Below are positions 48,710 to 56,525 of a stretch of DNA of 64,000 nt, one piece after another. The stretch comes from Bradyrhizobium sp. CCBAU 51765 (GTDB lineage Bacteria > Pseudomonadota > Alphaproteobacteria > Rhizobiales > Xanthobacteraceae), in assembly GCF_015291725.1 (NCBI RefSeq), contig NZ_CP030038.1:5879001-5943000 (forward strand), written 5' to 3'. The notes under the pieces were generated by a model that did not search any database, was not told where the DNA came from, and saw nothing but the letters and a program-made list of their open reading frames with translations. The position numbers and the translations under genes were made by a program. The stretch's first letter is position 1. Each line of letters starts with the position of its first letter.

Positions 48710-49792
48710 TCAGACATGGTCATAATCGACGACGACACGCTCTGACGATGGTTTGGCCTGGCAGGTCAGGACGAAGCCGGCCTTCAGCTCCCACGGTTCC
48801 AGCGAATAGTTGATGTCCATCGGCGCCTCGCCCTCGACCAGCTTGGCGCGGCAGGTCGAGCACATGCCGCCCTTGCAGGCGAAAGGCAGATCGACCCCGG
48901 CACGCAGTGCGGCATCGAGGATCGCTTCGTCCTCGGCGACGGGCACGTCGCGCCGCTTGCCGTCGATGATCAGCGACGCAATCGCCTTCGGCGGCGCATC
49001 CGGCGCAACGGCTTTCTTGGGCCGCGGCTTGCCGCCGAATTCGGAGACGAAGCGCTCGACATGGATGCGTTCGTCCGCGATGCCGAGATCGCGGCAGGTC
49101 GCCTCGATCTGCTCGCTCATGCCGAGGGGGCCGCAGATGAAGACGTGATCGACGCTCCCCGCCGGCACCAGCGAGCGCAGCAGCACCCTCACCTTGCTGC
49201 CGTCGAGCCGGCCATGCAGGATCGGGATGTCCTGCTCCTCGCCGGAAATGACGTGGAAGAGCGAGAGGCGATCGATGAAGCGATCCTTCAGCTCCTCGAG
49301 CGCTTCGAGGAACATGATGTTGTCGGTGGTCCGGTTGCCGTAGAACAGGAAGAAGCGGCTGTCCGGCTCGCGGGCAAGCACACCCTTCACGATCGACAGG
49401 ATCGGCGTGATACCAGAGCCGGCGGCAAAGCCGACATGGATGCGCGCGCGATCTGCCGGCGGGACCACGCCGAAGCGGCCGGTTGGCGTCATCACGTCAA
49501 GCTCGTCGCCGCATTTCAGCTCGTCCGCCGCCCAGCTCGAGAACGCACCACCATCGACCTTCTTCACGGCGATGCGGATCTCGCCGTCGTCGGGGCCGGA
49601 GCAGATCGAATAGGAGCGGCGCACCTCTTCGCCATCCAGCTTGGTGCGGAGCGTGAGATACTGGCCGGGCGTAAAGGCGTAATCGCCGGCGAGTTCGTCG
49701 GGAATGGCGAAGGTCATCGAGACGGCGTCGGACGCCTCGCGGCGGAGGCCGTTGACGGCAAGGCGATGAAAGCGTGGTGCGGCTGCGGACAT
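48710..49792 (-). CDS. paaE: Phenylacetyl-CoA epoxidase, NADPH reductase subunit
   Basis: A 360-residue electron-transfer subunit of the PaaABCE epoxidase. The flavin domain has EVRRSYSICSGPDDGEIRIA (RxYS FAD motif), the nucleotide domain HVGFAAGSGITPILSIVKGV and HVFICGPLGMSEQIEATC. The C-terminal plant-type [2Fe-2S] domain has DLPFACKGGMCSTCRAKLVE (C-x4-C-x2-C) and FVLTCQAKP with the fourth Cys. ATG 49792 is preferred over a GTG three codons earlier because AGGG is suitably spaced. It is separated from paaD by a 137-base gap holding a palindromic repeat, unlike the tightly packed paaABCD, so its expression may be reduced or separately started. Confidence 0.95.
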   Translation of the reverse strand: MSAAAPRFHRLAVNGLRREASDAVSMTFAIPDELAGDYAFTPGQYLTLRTKLDGEEVRRSYSICSGPDDGEIRIAVKKVDGGAFSSWAADELKCGDELDVMTPTGRFGVVPPADRARIHVGFAAGSGITPILSIVKGVLAREPDSRFFLFYGNRTTDNIMFLEALEELKDRFIDRLSLFHVISGEEQDIPILHGRLDGSKVRVLLRSLVPAGSVDHVFICGPLGMSEQIEATCRDLGIADERIHVERFVSEFGGKPRPKKAVAPDAPPKAIASLIIDGKRRDVPVAEDEAILDAALRAGVDLPFACKGGMCSTCRAKLVEGEAPMDINYSLEPWELKAGFVLTCQAKPSSERVVVDYDHV

Positions 49793-49821
49793 CACGGGCA
49801 CCCTACATTGGTCTCACTGCC

Positions 49822-49906
49822 GTCATTGCGAGCGAAGCGAAGCAATCCAGAATCCTTCTGCGGAAACAGTCTGGATTGCTTCGTCGCAAGAGCTCCTCGC
49901 AATGAC
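49822..49906. repeat. Intergenic palindromic repeat, family B (copy 3), inside the paa operon
   Basis: GTCATTGCGAGCGAAGCGAA then GCAATCCAG, and CTGGATTGCTTCGTCGCAAG then AGCTCCTCGCAATGAC. The right arm has an 11-base insertion compared with the copies at 6081 and 45635. It sits between paaD and paaE on the coding minus strand. Confidence 0.85.
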
Positions 49907-49929
49907 GATGGTGTTGGCATTTGTGTGCC

Positions 49930-50433
49930 TCAATGACACTTGAAGTAATCGAAGGGTTCGCGGCAAGCCTTGCAGCGCCACAGCGCCTTGCAGGAGGTCG
50001 AGCCGAACTCGGAGAGCAACTCGGTGTTTTCCGAGCCGCATTGCGGGCACGCGACGGCCTGCTCGCCGAACAACGCGCGGCGCGAGTTCGAGGCCTGCGG
50101 CGGCGCAATGCCGTAGGCGCGAAGCTTCTGGCGCCCCTCCTCGCTCATCCAGTCCGTCGTCCAGGCCGGCGACAGAACGGTGCGCACCTTGGGATGATGA
50201 AAGCCGGCGCGCTCCAGCGCGATCTCGATTTCAAGCGCGATCATGTTCATGGCGGGACAGCCCGAATAGGTCGGTGTGATCGCGACCTCGACATGATCGC
50301 CATCGAGCGCAACCTCGCGCAGCACGCCGAGATCGGCGATGGTCAGCACCGGGATTTCGGGATCGACCACGCTTGCCGCGGCGTCCCAGGCCCGCCGGCG
50401 CAGCTCGCTGTCATGCTCCAGCACGCTCACCAT
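49930..50433 (-). CDS. paaD: Phenylacetyl-CoA epoxidase assembly protein
   Basis: A 167-residue protein needed to make an active epoxidase, probably in iron or iron-sulfur delivery. The N-terminal MIP18/DUF59 domain has VVDPEIPVLTIADLGVLREV and VAITPTYSGCPAMNMIALEI with its conserved Cys. The C-terminal zinc-ribbon has CPQCGSENTELLSEFGS and CKALWRCKACREPFDYFKCH. The start overlaps the end of paaC by 7 bases, giving coupled translation. Full-length and typical. Confidence 0.95.
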   Translation of the reverse strand: MVSVLEHDSELRRRAWDAAASVVDPEIPVLTIADLGVLREVALDGDHVEVAITPTYSGCPAMNMIALEIEIALERAGFHHPKVRTVLSPAWTTDWMSEEGRQKLRAYGIAPPQASNSRRALFGEQAVACPQCGSENTELLSEFGSTSCKALWRCKACREPFDYFKCH

Positions 50434-51203
50434 GTCAGCCCCGGGAACGTTCGCTGCATCGACTGCAGCTCGGACAGGAGGTGGCCGAGATGCTCGCTGT
50501 GCCGGCCGGAGCGGCCACCCTGCTGCGTCCAGTCGTTCCGGGGCAGCTCGAGTGTCGCTTCGCCGACGACTTCGGACAGCCTCGTCAACCAGCGACCGCG
50601 CAAGCTCGCCGGATCGATGGCGATGCCGGCCTGGATCAGGGCGCGCTCGCCGTCGTCGACCGAGAACATCTCGCCGGTAAAGGCCCAGAGATGATCGATC
50701 GCTCCTTGAACACGCGCGTGGCTCTCATCCGTGCCGTCGCCGAGCCGGATGATCCATTGCGAGGCGTGGCGCACGTGATATGCGCTCTCCTTCTCCGACT
50801 TAGCGGCAATGGCAGCAAGCGTCGTATCGCGCGAGTTCATCATCGCGCGCCAGTAAAGATCGGCGAAGGCGGAATAGAAGAACTGCCGCACCAGGGTCTG
50901 GGCAAAATCGCCATTCGGCTGCTCGACCAGCAGCAGATTGCGGTACTGCCGCACGTCGCGCAAGTAAGCGAGCTTGTCCTCGTCGTTATCCCTACCTTCG
51001 ACCTTGGCTGCGTAGCTATACAGCTCCCGTGCCTGGCCGATCAGGTCGAGCGCGATGTTGGAGAGTGCCATGTCCTCTTCCAGCATTGGCGCGTGCCCGC
51101 ACCATTCCGACAGTCGATGGCCGAGGATCAGCGCATCGTCGGCGCGGCGCAGCGCGTAGAGCACCAGCGGCGTTTCGGAGACCTGGATGTTGGCGACGGC
51201 CAT
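50427..51203 (-). CDS. paaC: Phenylacetyl-CoA epoxidase structural subunit C
   Basis: A 258-residue ferritin-like subunit that pairs with PaaA and scaffolds the epoxidase. It has YALRRADDALILGHRLSEWC, MLEEDMALSNIALDLIGQAR, and DLYWRAMMNSRDTTLAAIAA with AYHVRHASQWIIRLGDGT. The diiron ligands are incomplete as expected for the non-catalytic subunit. Its ATG at 51203 shares one base with the paaB stop (TGATG), and the frame further upstream lies inside paaB. Confidence 0.95.
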   Translation of the reverse strand: MAVANIQVSETPLVLYALRRADDALILGHRLSEWCGHAPMLEEDMALSNIALDLIGQARELYSYAAKVEGRDNDEDKLAYLRDVRQYRNLLLVEQPNGDFAQTLVRQFFYSAFADLYWRAMMNSRDTTLAAIAAKSEKESAYHVRHASQWIIRLGDGTDESHARVQGAIDHLWAFTGEMFSVDDGERALIQAGIAIDPASLRGRWLTRLSEVVGEATLELPRNDWTQQGGRSGRHSEHLGHLLSELQSMQRTFPGLTW

Positions 51204-51490
51204 CACATGTGCCCCACTTCTTCCGGCACCTCGTAGAACGTCGGGTGCCGGTAGATCTTCGACTCCGCCGGCTCGAACATCATGCCCTTCTCGGCAGGAT
51301 CGCTCGCGGTGATCGCGCTCGACGGCACGACCCAGATCGACAGGCCCTCGCCGCGACGGGTGTAGATGTCGCGGGCGGCTTGCAGGGCCATGGTCGCGTC
51401 GCTGGCATGCAGCGATCCCACATGCTTGTGCGCGAGTCCGTTGCGGCTGCGAATGAAGACCTCCCACAGCGGGGTGTTCGGCGTGGCCAT
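51203..51490 (-). CDS. paaB: Phenylacetyl-CoA epoxidase subunit B
   Basis: A 95-residue small subunit that links PaaAC heterodimers in the epoxidase complex. PLWEVFIRSRNGLAHKHVGS, LHASDATMALQAARDIYTRR and the end YRHPTFYEVPEEVGHM are the conserved PaaB blocks. ATG 51490 has GGGAGATCAAG before it; the open frame upstream overlaps paaA and is not used. It is 10 bases from paaA and overlaps paaC by one base. Confidence 0.95.
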   Translation of the reverse strand: MATPNTPLWEVFIRSRNGLAHKHVGSLHASDATMALQAARDIYTRRGEGLSIWVVPSSAITASDPAEKGMMFEPAESKIYRHPTFYEVPEEVGHM

Positions 51491-51500
51491 CTTGATCTCC

Positions 51501-52493
51501 CTATTCGGCAGCTTGCGCGGTCTGACGCCGCGCGCGCTTGGCGGCATAGGCGGCTGCCGCCTCGCGCACCCAGGCGCCCTCTTCGTGCGCCTTGCGGCGC
51601 GCGGCCATGCGGTCGCGGTTGCAGGGGCCATTGCCGGCGAGCACCTGCTTGAATTCGGTCCAGTCGATCTCGCTGTAGCGCCAGTGCCCGTCCGCATCCT
51701 GCGTCATGCCGGGATCGGGAATGGTGAGGCCGAGATATTGCGCCTGCGGCACAGTGGCATCGACGAATTTCTGGCGCAGTTCGTCATTGGAGAAACGCTT
51801 GATCTTCCACTTCGTCGAGGTGTCGCTGTGCTGGCTCGTCGCGTCCGGCGGGCCGAACATCATCAGCACCGGCCACCACCAGCGGTTCAGCGCATCCTGC
51901 GCCATCGCCTTCTGCTCGTCGGAGCCGCGGCACAGCGTCACCATGATTTCGTAGCCCTGGCGCTGGTGGAACGACTCCTCCTTGCAGACGCGGATCATCG
52001 CGCGCGCATACGGGCCATAGGAGCAGCGGCACAGCGGGATCTGGTTCATGATCGCGGCGCCGTCGACCAGCCACCCGATTGTGCCGATGTCGGCCCAGGT
52101 CAGCGTCGGATAGTTGAAGATCGAGGAATATTTGGCCTTCCCCGCGAGCATGGCGTCGACCAGTTCCTCGCGCGAGGTGCCGAGCGTCTCGGCTGCGGCG
52201 TAAAGATAGAGCCCGTGGCCGCACTCATCCTGTACCTTGGCGAGCAGCGCGGCCTTGCGGCGCAGCGTCGGCGCACGGGTGATCCAGTTGCCCTCGGGCA
52301 GCATGCCGACGATCTCGGAATGGGCGTGCTGGGAGATCTGGCGGGTGAGCGTCTTGCGGTAGGCCGCCGGCATCCAGTCGTTCGGCTCAATGCGCTCCTC
52401 GGCATCGATGCGGGCCTGGAACTGCGCAGCCTTGGCCGCGTCTTCGAGACCGCGATCCTCGGTCTCGGCCGTATTCAGCGCCTGGGTATACAT
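51501..52493 (-). CDS. paaA: Phenylacetyl-CoA epoxidase catalytic subunit
   Basis: A 330-residue diiron oxygenase subunit that epoxidises the ring of phenylacetyl-CoA. The two ligand pairs are in AKVQDECGHGLYLYAAAETL (ExxH) and RVCKEESFHQRQGYEIMVTL (ExxH), with the substrate region RQISQHAHSEIVGMLPEGNW. Two in-frame ATG codons lie at 52499 and 52493 (M-R-M-Y). The ribosome site GGGAGG touches the first and is 6-9 bases from the second, so 52493 is chosen. It is the first gene of the paaABCD unit, with an operator and promoter directly upstream. Confidence 0.96.
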   Translation of the reverse strand: MYTQALNTAETEDRGLEDAAKAAQFQARIDAEERIEPNDWMPAAYRKTLTRQISQHAHSEIVGMLPEGNWITRAPTLRRKAALLAKVQDECGHGLYLYAAAETLGTSREELVDAMLAGKAKYSSIFNYPTLTWADIGTIGWLVDGAAIMNQIPLCRCSYGPYARAMIRVCKEESFHQRQGYEIMVTLCRGSDEQKAMAQDALNRWWWPVLMMFGPPDATSQHSDTSTKWKIKRFSNDELRQKFVDATVPQAQYLGLTIPDPGMTQDADGHWRYSEIDWTEFKQVLAGNGPCNRDRMAARRKAHEEGAWVREAAAAYAAKRARRQTAQAAE

Positions 52494-52499
52494 GCGCAT

Positions 52500-52519
52500 C
52501 CTCCCGATTTATTGGGAGG
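52500..52519 (-). promoter_or_regulatory. paaA leader hairpin covering the ribosome binding site
   Basis: In the paaA mRNA the sequence CCTCCC (plus-strand 52514-52519) can pair perfectly with GGGAGG (52500-52505), the Shine-Dalgarno sequence, with an 8-base AT-rich loop. The hairpin lies directly before the two start codons. Confidence 0.5.
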
Positions 52520-52520
52520 G

Positions 52521-52548
52521 ATAATATAACAGAAATTAGTTCATGCAA
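52521..52548 (-). promoter_or_regulatory. paaA promoter
   Basis: On the minus strand TTGCAT (52543-52548) and TATTAT (52521-52526, 5 of 6 for -10) with a 16-base spacer. The predicted transcript start is about 20 bases before the paaA start codon. The -35 and spacer lie between and within the arms of the inverted repeat 52529-52559. Confidence 0.6.
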
Positions 52549-52559
52549 GATATTTCTGT
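52529..52559. promoter_or_regulatory. Probable PaaX operator
   Basis: ACAGAAAT (52529-52536) and ATTTCTGT (52552-52559) are perfect inverted arms with 15 bases between, 23 bases centre to centre (about two helical turns). They overlap the paaA promoter. A PaaX dimer bound here would block RNA polymerase until phenylacetyl-CoA appears, as known for PaaX in other bacteria. Confidence 0.75.
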
Positions 52560-52569
52560 AACATATAGG

Positions 52570-53436
52570 TCAGGCGCCGAACCGCCGTTCCAGGAGTTTT
52601 CGGGCCGCCGGCAACGGCCCTTTCTCATTGGTTGCATGGCCGTCAAGCCATTCTTCCGATGGGGCAAGCAGCGCGCGGTAGATCTCGCCGCAGAGCGCGC
52701 GGGCGGCCCTGCCCGGCCAATCCACAGGCAGCAGGCTCTCGGGCAGCAGCGGATCGCGCAGCACGACGCGCCGATAATAGTGGATCAAGAGGATTCGCGC
52801 GGTGAAGGCGTCGGCCTCGGACAGATCCGTGCCGCGCGCAATCGCGGCGCGCAGCGGCTCGAACGTCTTCATGAATTTCAGATAGGCATCCGCAGTACGA
52901 TCGAGCGGCCAGCTCGCGCTGAGCAGGCGGCGGCCGCTGTCGTCTTCGGCCGAGACTTCGAGACGGATCGCACCCGCGGCCTCGTCGGGCACCGGCACAC
53001 CTGACGGCGCGACCCACACACCCGGCAGCGGACTGCCGAAGCCGGCATTGCGCAGCGCCTCGCGCGAGGCGTCGCGGTCCTCGCCATTGCCGATGAGCAG
53101 CAGCTCGAAACGCCCGGTCCAGTCGGACGGCGGCGGATCGTAGATGTGGCGCGTGGCAGCTTCAAAAATCTGCCGACCCTTGTCGGCCAGGCGATAGAAA
53201 CTGTTTCGCCCGACCTTCTCGCGCGTCAGCCAGCCGTCGGCAGCAAGCCGCGACATTGCGGTGCGGACCACGCCGCTGTCGATGTCCAGGCCTTCGAAGA
53301 ATTCCAGCAGCGTCCCCAGCCACACCGAGCCGCCGCGCGGCACGATGGCATCGCCGAACACGGTGATGACGATGGAGCCGGTGCGCGACGGCTCGCGCTT
53401 GAGCTGGTCGATGATGCGGGAGAGTGGATGCGCCAT
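52570..53436 (-). CDS. paaX: Phenylacetic acid degradation repressor
   Basis: A 288-residue GntR-like repressor whose effector is phenylacetyl-CoA. The N-terminal winged helix is in TGSIVITVFGDAIVPRGGSV and VVRTAMSRLAADGWLTREKV, continuing GRNSFYRLADKG, the standard PaaX start. The central part FELLLIGNGEDRDASREALR and the C-terminal domain with ARILLIHYYRRVVLRDPLLP match full-length PaaX. ATG 53436 is inferred from the family N-terminus MAHPLSRIIDQL; a much longer open frame extends upstream but is not coding. It lies directly before paaA on the same strand, 76 bases away. Confidence 0.94.
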   Translation of the reverse strand: MAHPLSRIIDQLKREPSRTGSIVITVFGDAIVPRGGSVWLGTLLEFFEGLDIDSGVVRTAMSRLAADGWLTREKVGRNSFYRLADKGRQIFEAATRHIYDPPPSDWTGRFELLLIGNGEDRDASREALRNAGFGSPLPGVWVAPSGVPVPDEAAGAIRLEVSAEDDSGRRLLSASWPLDRTADAYLKFMKTFEPLRAAIARGTDLSEADAFTARILLIHYYRRVVLRDPLLPESLLPVDWPGRAARALCGEIYRALLAPSEEWLDGHATNEKGPLPAARKLLERRFGA

Positions 53437-53527
53437 GCGCGAGGCATAGCGCGTTTGGCGTGGCTGCGACAATGGATGGAAGCGACTCGCCTCTTCCATT
53501 CTCATGCGGGACGAAGTGGAGAACGAG

Positions 53528-54298
53528 CTACCTATGCGGATCGGGATACGCCAGGCTGCGCCAGCCGCTGCGATCAAATGGGCGCCACTGGCCCTCCTTC
53601 TGCGCAAGGCGATCGGCCACGGCATAGACGACGGCCGGATGATGGCCCATGCCGCAATGGCTGCTCTCCACCTCGATGCTCTCGGTCTGTGCGCCCGTTT
53701 TCTCCATGCAGCCCCGCCAGGCGCAGACACCGTCGGTGCGGCTGAAGATGGCGGTGGTTGGCACCGGCGGCGGAGCGGCGAGCTCGCCGCCGAAACGCGG
53801 ATCGACCTCATCGGCCTTGTGCCCGCTGGCCCATTCGTAGACGCGCCAGGCGTTGGTCGATCGCGGATCGCCGGCAAAGGGGCTGCCGAGCGTGATCACC
53901 TGGCGTACCCGCTCCGGCATCATCTTGGCGAGCTGGCGGGCATAGAGGCCGCCGAGGCTCCAGCCGACCAGGCTGATCCTGCGGCCGTGCTTGTCGTTGA
54001 GCTCCTGGACCAGATCGACCATGGCATCCTGCACGCCCTCGCGCAGGCCGTAATTGCGACCCTGGCGCCAGCCGCTCACCGCATAGCCCTTGTTCGTCAA
54101 AAACGTGCGCAGCGCGCGCGTCGACGCATCGGAAGCCACGAGGCCCGGCAGCACCAGTAGCGGATGTCCATCGCCGCGCGGCGCAAGGCTCAGGAGCGGC
54201 AGCGCGCCGAGGAATGCGCCGAACTCGTGGATCGCGCGCCCTTCCAGAAACATCAGGGTACGTGACGGCGGACGCAGCGTCTGGGCAGTTGCGGTCAT
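53528..54298 (-). CDS. Alpha/beta hydrolase (lipase-like)
   Basis: A 256-residue hydrolase. The nucleophile elbow is ISLVGWSLGGLYARQLAKMM, and PLLVLPGLVASDASTRALRT holds the oxyanion strand; the acid and His are probably in TTAIFSRTDGVCAW and IEVESSHCGMGHHPAVV. The GVCAWRGC and SSHxGMxHHP ending is typical of a lipase-like group acting as esterases. ATG 54298 is chosen from the domain start; the frame further upstream has no similarity. It lies on the minus strand upstream of paaX with 91 bases between; functional linkage to phenylacetate is not evident. Confidence 0.85.
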   Translation of the reverse strand: MTATAQTLRPPSRTLMFLEGRAIHEFGAFLGALPLLSLAPRGDGHPLLVLPGLVASDASTRALRTFLTNKGYAVSGWRQGRNYGLREGVQDAMVDLVQELNDKHGRRISLVGWSLGGLYARQLAKMMPERVRQVITLGSPFAGDPRSTNAWRVYEWASGHKADEVDPRFGGELAAPPPVPTTAIFSRTDGVCAWRGCMEKTGAQTESIEVESSHCGMGHHPAVVYAVADRLAQKEGQWRPFDRSGWRSLAYPDPHR

Positions 54299-54501
54299 CG
54301 ATGTTTTCCCCTGGAAAGACTTGCTGGAAAGGACGCCGGCTGCGAATCCGGCAAATGGGCATGAATTCCAATGCGCCGGCTTCTCGAACGTTCCGCAGCG
54401 CAACATGAATCAGCTAGGTGGCCGGTTCCAGACATTCAAGCGGGAGAGATGCGCGGCGGCAATAGGCCCGCACGGTAATGCTGACGGCCGTGACGCGAAA
54501 G

Positions 54502-55788
54502 TCACAGCAATCGAAGCAGGAATTCTGCGGAGTAGAGCGCGAGACCGGCGAGACCGCCGATCAGCGAACCATTGAAGCGGATGTATTGCAGGTCGCGGCC
54601 GATGTTGATTTCGATCAGCGTGATCAGCTGCGTCATATTCCACGCCTTGACCTGATCGGAGATGAAGGTGGAGACGCCCTTCTTCTGGTCGGCAACGAAG
54701 CTGCGCAGCACCGCTACCAAGCCCTTGTTGATCTCGCCGCGCAGCTCGGCATCGCCGGCGAGCGCCTCGCCGGCCGCGACGAACATGCCGGCGAGATGAT
54801 GCTGCAGCACCTGCGTCTCGCCGCTCGCGCTACGCTCGATGAAGGAGCGCGTGTTGGCCCAGACGGTGCGGGCGAGTTCGGCAAGCTCGGGACGCGCGAG
54901 CAAATCGCGCTTCAAGCCGTCGATGCGATCGATGTAGGCCTGATCGGTACCGAGCCGATCGACGAAGCTCAGCACCATGCGATCGAACTCACCGCGGAAC
55001 GGATGTTTGGGATCGCTGCGCACCTCGTTGAAGAAAGCGGTGGCTGAGACCACGATCTTGTTCACCAGAAACTTGTCGGCGCGATAGAGCCTGAGCAGGG
55101 TCGGCAACTCCGCGCGTACTTTCTCGCGGATCATCGCCATCGTTTCCTTCTGGTTCAGCGTGTCGTGCATCACACGCAGGAGATCGTCGAACAGGATCTG
55201 GTGCCGCCCCTCCGCCACGAAGCCGCGCAGCGTGCCGGCCGCGAGCGGCGCCAAATCGATCGCCTGGAGCTGCGATGACATGCGGCGGATGACGAAGCTC
55301 ATCAGACCGGAGCTTTCGGTGGCGGAAACGGCCTCCGGGAGCAGGCGCAGCGCGAACCGCGCCAGATCATCGCTGCGCTTGCGGTTGCGCAGCCAGTCCG
55401 CAACGAAGGAGCCGAAATCGATCTCCTTCAGCTTCGCCTCGACGGGGCCGGCCTCGAGGAAATGCACCTGGATGAATTCGCCGAGCTTGTCGGCGAGGCG
55501 AGCCTGATTGCTCTGGATGATCGCCGTGTGCGGGATCGGCAGGCCGAGCGGCCGCTTGAATAGCGCGACCACCGCATACCAATCGGCGAGACCACCGATG
55601 GTCGCCGCTTCCGCGAAGGCTGCAACGAAGCCGAACACGGGATGCACTGGAAGAAGCCATTTCGCGACGACGAAGAGCAGAAGCGTCGCGGCCAGCACCA
55701 GCGTCGCCAGGGTTTTCACACGGCGCAGCTCGGCCGCGCGTTCGGCATCGCCGGGGGCGTCGAAGGAGAAGGTGGCGGGTGGAGTCAT
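54502..55788 (-). CDS. DUF445 family membrane protein
   Basis: A 428-residue protein with one membrane segment near each end: LATLVLAATLLLFVVAKWLL after a short charged start, and GSLIGGLAGLALYSAEFLLR at the C-terminus. Between them lies a long helical region with the family blocks FAEAATIGGLADWYAVVALF (GxxADWxAV signature) and RPLGLPIPHTAIIQSNQARL. The function of DUF445 (YjiN) is unknown; members are thought to sit in the inner membrane. ATG 55788 is used; an ATG at 55809 lies inside the neighbouring repeat. It is a single gene upstream of the hydrolase on the same strand. Confidence 0.9.
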   Translation of the reverse strand: MTPPATFSFDAPGDAERAAELRRVKTLATLVLAATLLLFVVAKWLLPVHPVFGFVAAFAEAATIGGLADWYAVVALFKRPLGLPIPHTAIIQSNQARLADKLGEFIQVHFLEAGPVEAKLKEIDFGSFVADWLRNRKRSDDLARFALRLLPEAVSATESSGLMSFVIRRMSSQLQAIDLAPLAAGTLRGFVAEGRHQILFDDLLRVMHDTLNQKETMAMIREKVRAELPTLLRLYRADKFLVNKIVVSATAFFNEVRSDPKHPFRGEFDRMVLSFVDRLGTDQAYIDRIDGLKRDLLARPELAELARTVWANTRSFIERSASGETQVLQHHLAGMFVAAGEALAGDAELRGEINKGLVAVLRSFVADQKKGVSTFISDQVKAWNMTQLITLIEINIGRDLQYIRFNGSLIGGLAGLALYSAEFLLRLL

Positions 55789-55804
55789 GACGGTTTGAGA
55801 GTAC

Positions 55805-55903
55805 GTCATTCCGGGGCGGTCCGCAGGACCGAACTATGGTGCGCAATTGCGCACCTGAGAATTTCGAGATTCCGGGTTCGCCCTTCGGGCGCCCCGGAAT
55901 GAC
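55805..55903. repeat. Intergenic palindromic repeat, family C (copy 4)
   Basis: GTCATTCCGGGGCGGTCCGC...CGCCCTTCGGGCGCCCCGGA then ATGAC, with the AATTTCGAGATTCC core and an extra inner hairpin GGTGCGCAATTGCGCACC. It touches the start of the DUF445 gene and lies just past the phasin terminator. Confidence 0.85.
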
Positions 55904-55926
55904 GGTGGATGTGCTTACGGCAGCTC

Positions 55927-55953
55927 AAACAAAAGGCCCGCCGAAGCGGGCCT
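55927..55953 (-). terminator. Intrinsic terminator of the phasin gene
   Basis: On the minus strand, 27 bases after the phasin stop: AGGCCCGC, loop TTCG, GCGGGCCT (plus-strand 55934-55953), then TTTGTTTG. A UUCG-capped 8-bp stem with a T-rich tail is a strong rho-independent terminator. Confidence 0.88.
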
Positions 55954-55980
55954 CAAATTCAGTTTCTACTCAGGCGCCAA

Positions 55981-56436
55981 TCAGGCGGTCTTGTTGTAGA
56001 CCTTGGCGAAATTGTCCTGAGCGGACTTCGCACCGTTGGCGGCGAGGTTGCCGAGATAGTCGGCGGTCGCCTTGGCACGCGAGACGAACACTTCGCCGCG
56101 GGAGCGGAGCAGGCTCGACTGGATCTCGACGGCTTCGCTGATCGATTTTGCCGACGCCAGCTTGTCGATGCCCGAGAAGAACGCCTCGGCGTCCTCGTAG
56201 ATCGCCTGCTGGATATTGCGGCTGATCTTGCCGGCCTCGGCGACGGATTCGGCCACTGCGTTCTCGACAGCGGCGGTCACCCGCTCGGAGCCGGCGAAGG
56301 CCTCCGCGGCACGGTCCTTGGCAGTGTTGGCAGTCTTCTTGACGAATTCGCGGGCGGCCTCGGGAACTTCCAGATTCTGGATGTTCTTGAAAGCGTCCTT
56401 GAAGCCCTCGAAAGCGGTGTTGGTTTCAGTGGTCAT
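55981..56436 (-). CDS. Phasin (PHA granule-associated protein)
   Basis: A 151-residue, mostly helical, amphipathic protein of the phasin family that coats polyhydroxyalkanoate granules. NTAFEGFKDAFKNIQNLEVP and EAAREFVKKTANTAKDRAAE are typical starts, and FSGIDKLASAKSISEAVEIQ and SSLLRSRGEVFVSRAKATAD form the conserved phasin block. It has no cysteine, a very high Ala/Glu/Lys content and heptad-like spacing. ATG 56436 with GGAGAG upstream is preferred to an ATG 7 codons earlier. It has its own upstream region with an inverted repeat and its own terminator, as expected for a strongly expressed gene. It lies near phaC, supporting the assignment. Confidence 0.9.
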   Translation of the reverse strand: MTTETNTAFEGFKDAFKNIQNLEVPEAAREFVKKTANTAKDRAAEAFAGSERVTAAVENAVAESVAEAGKISRNIQQAIYEDAEAFFSGIDKLASAKSISEAVEIQSSLLRSRGEVFVSRAKATADYLGNLAANGAKSAQDNFAKVYNKTA

Positions 56437-56525
56437 GGGGGTTCTCTCCATCCTCATTGATCTGAGCTATGGGCTCACCCCGTCCTCATTGGCCCGGGGC
56501 AGTCACTTGTATGGCATAATTAATT

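Noticed and set aside
53437..53877. Long N-terminal extension of paaX
   Set aside because: It overlaps the 3' part of the neighbouring hydrolase gene in another frame and has low-complexity Arg/Ser composition; PaaX family proteins start at MAHPLSR.
55789..55809. ATG at 55809 as start of the DUF445 gene
   Set aside because: It lies at the edge of the family-C repeat, which is an intergenic element, and the family N-terminus begins at the ATG at 55788.
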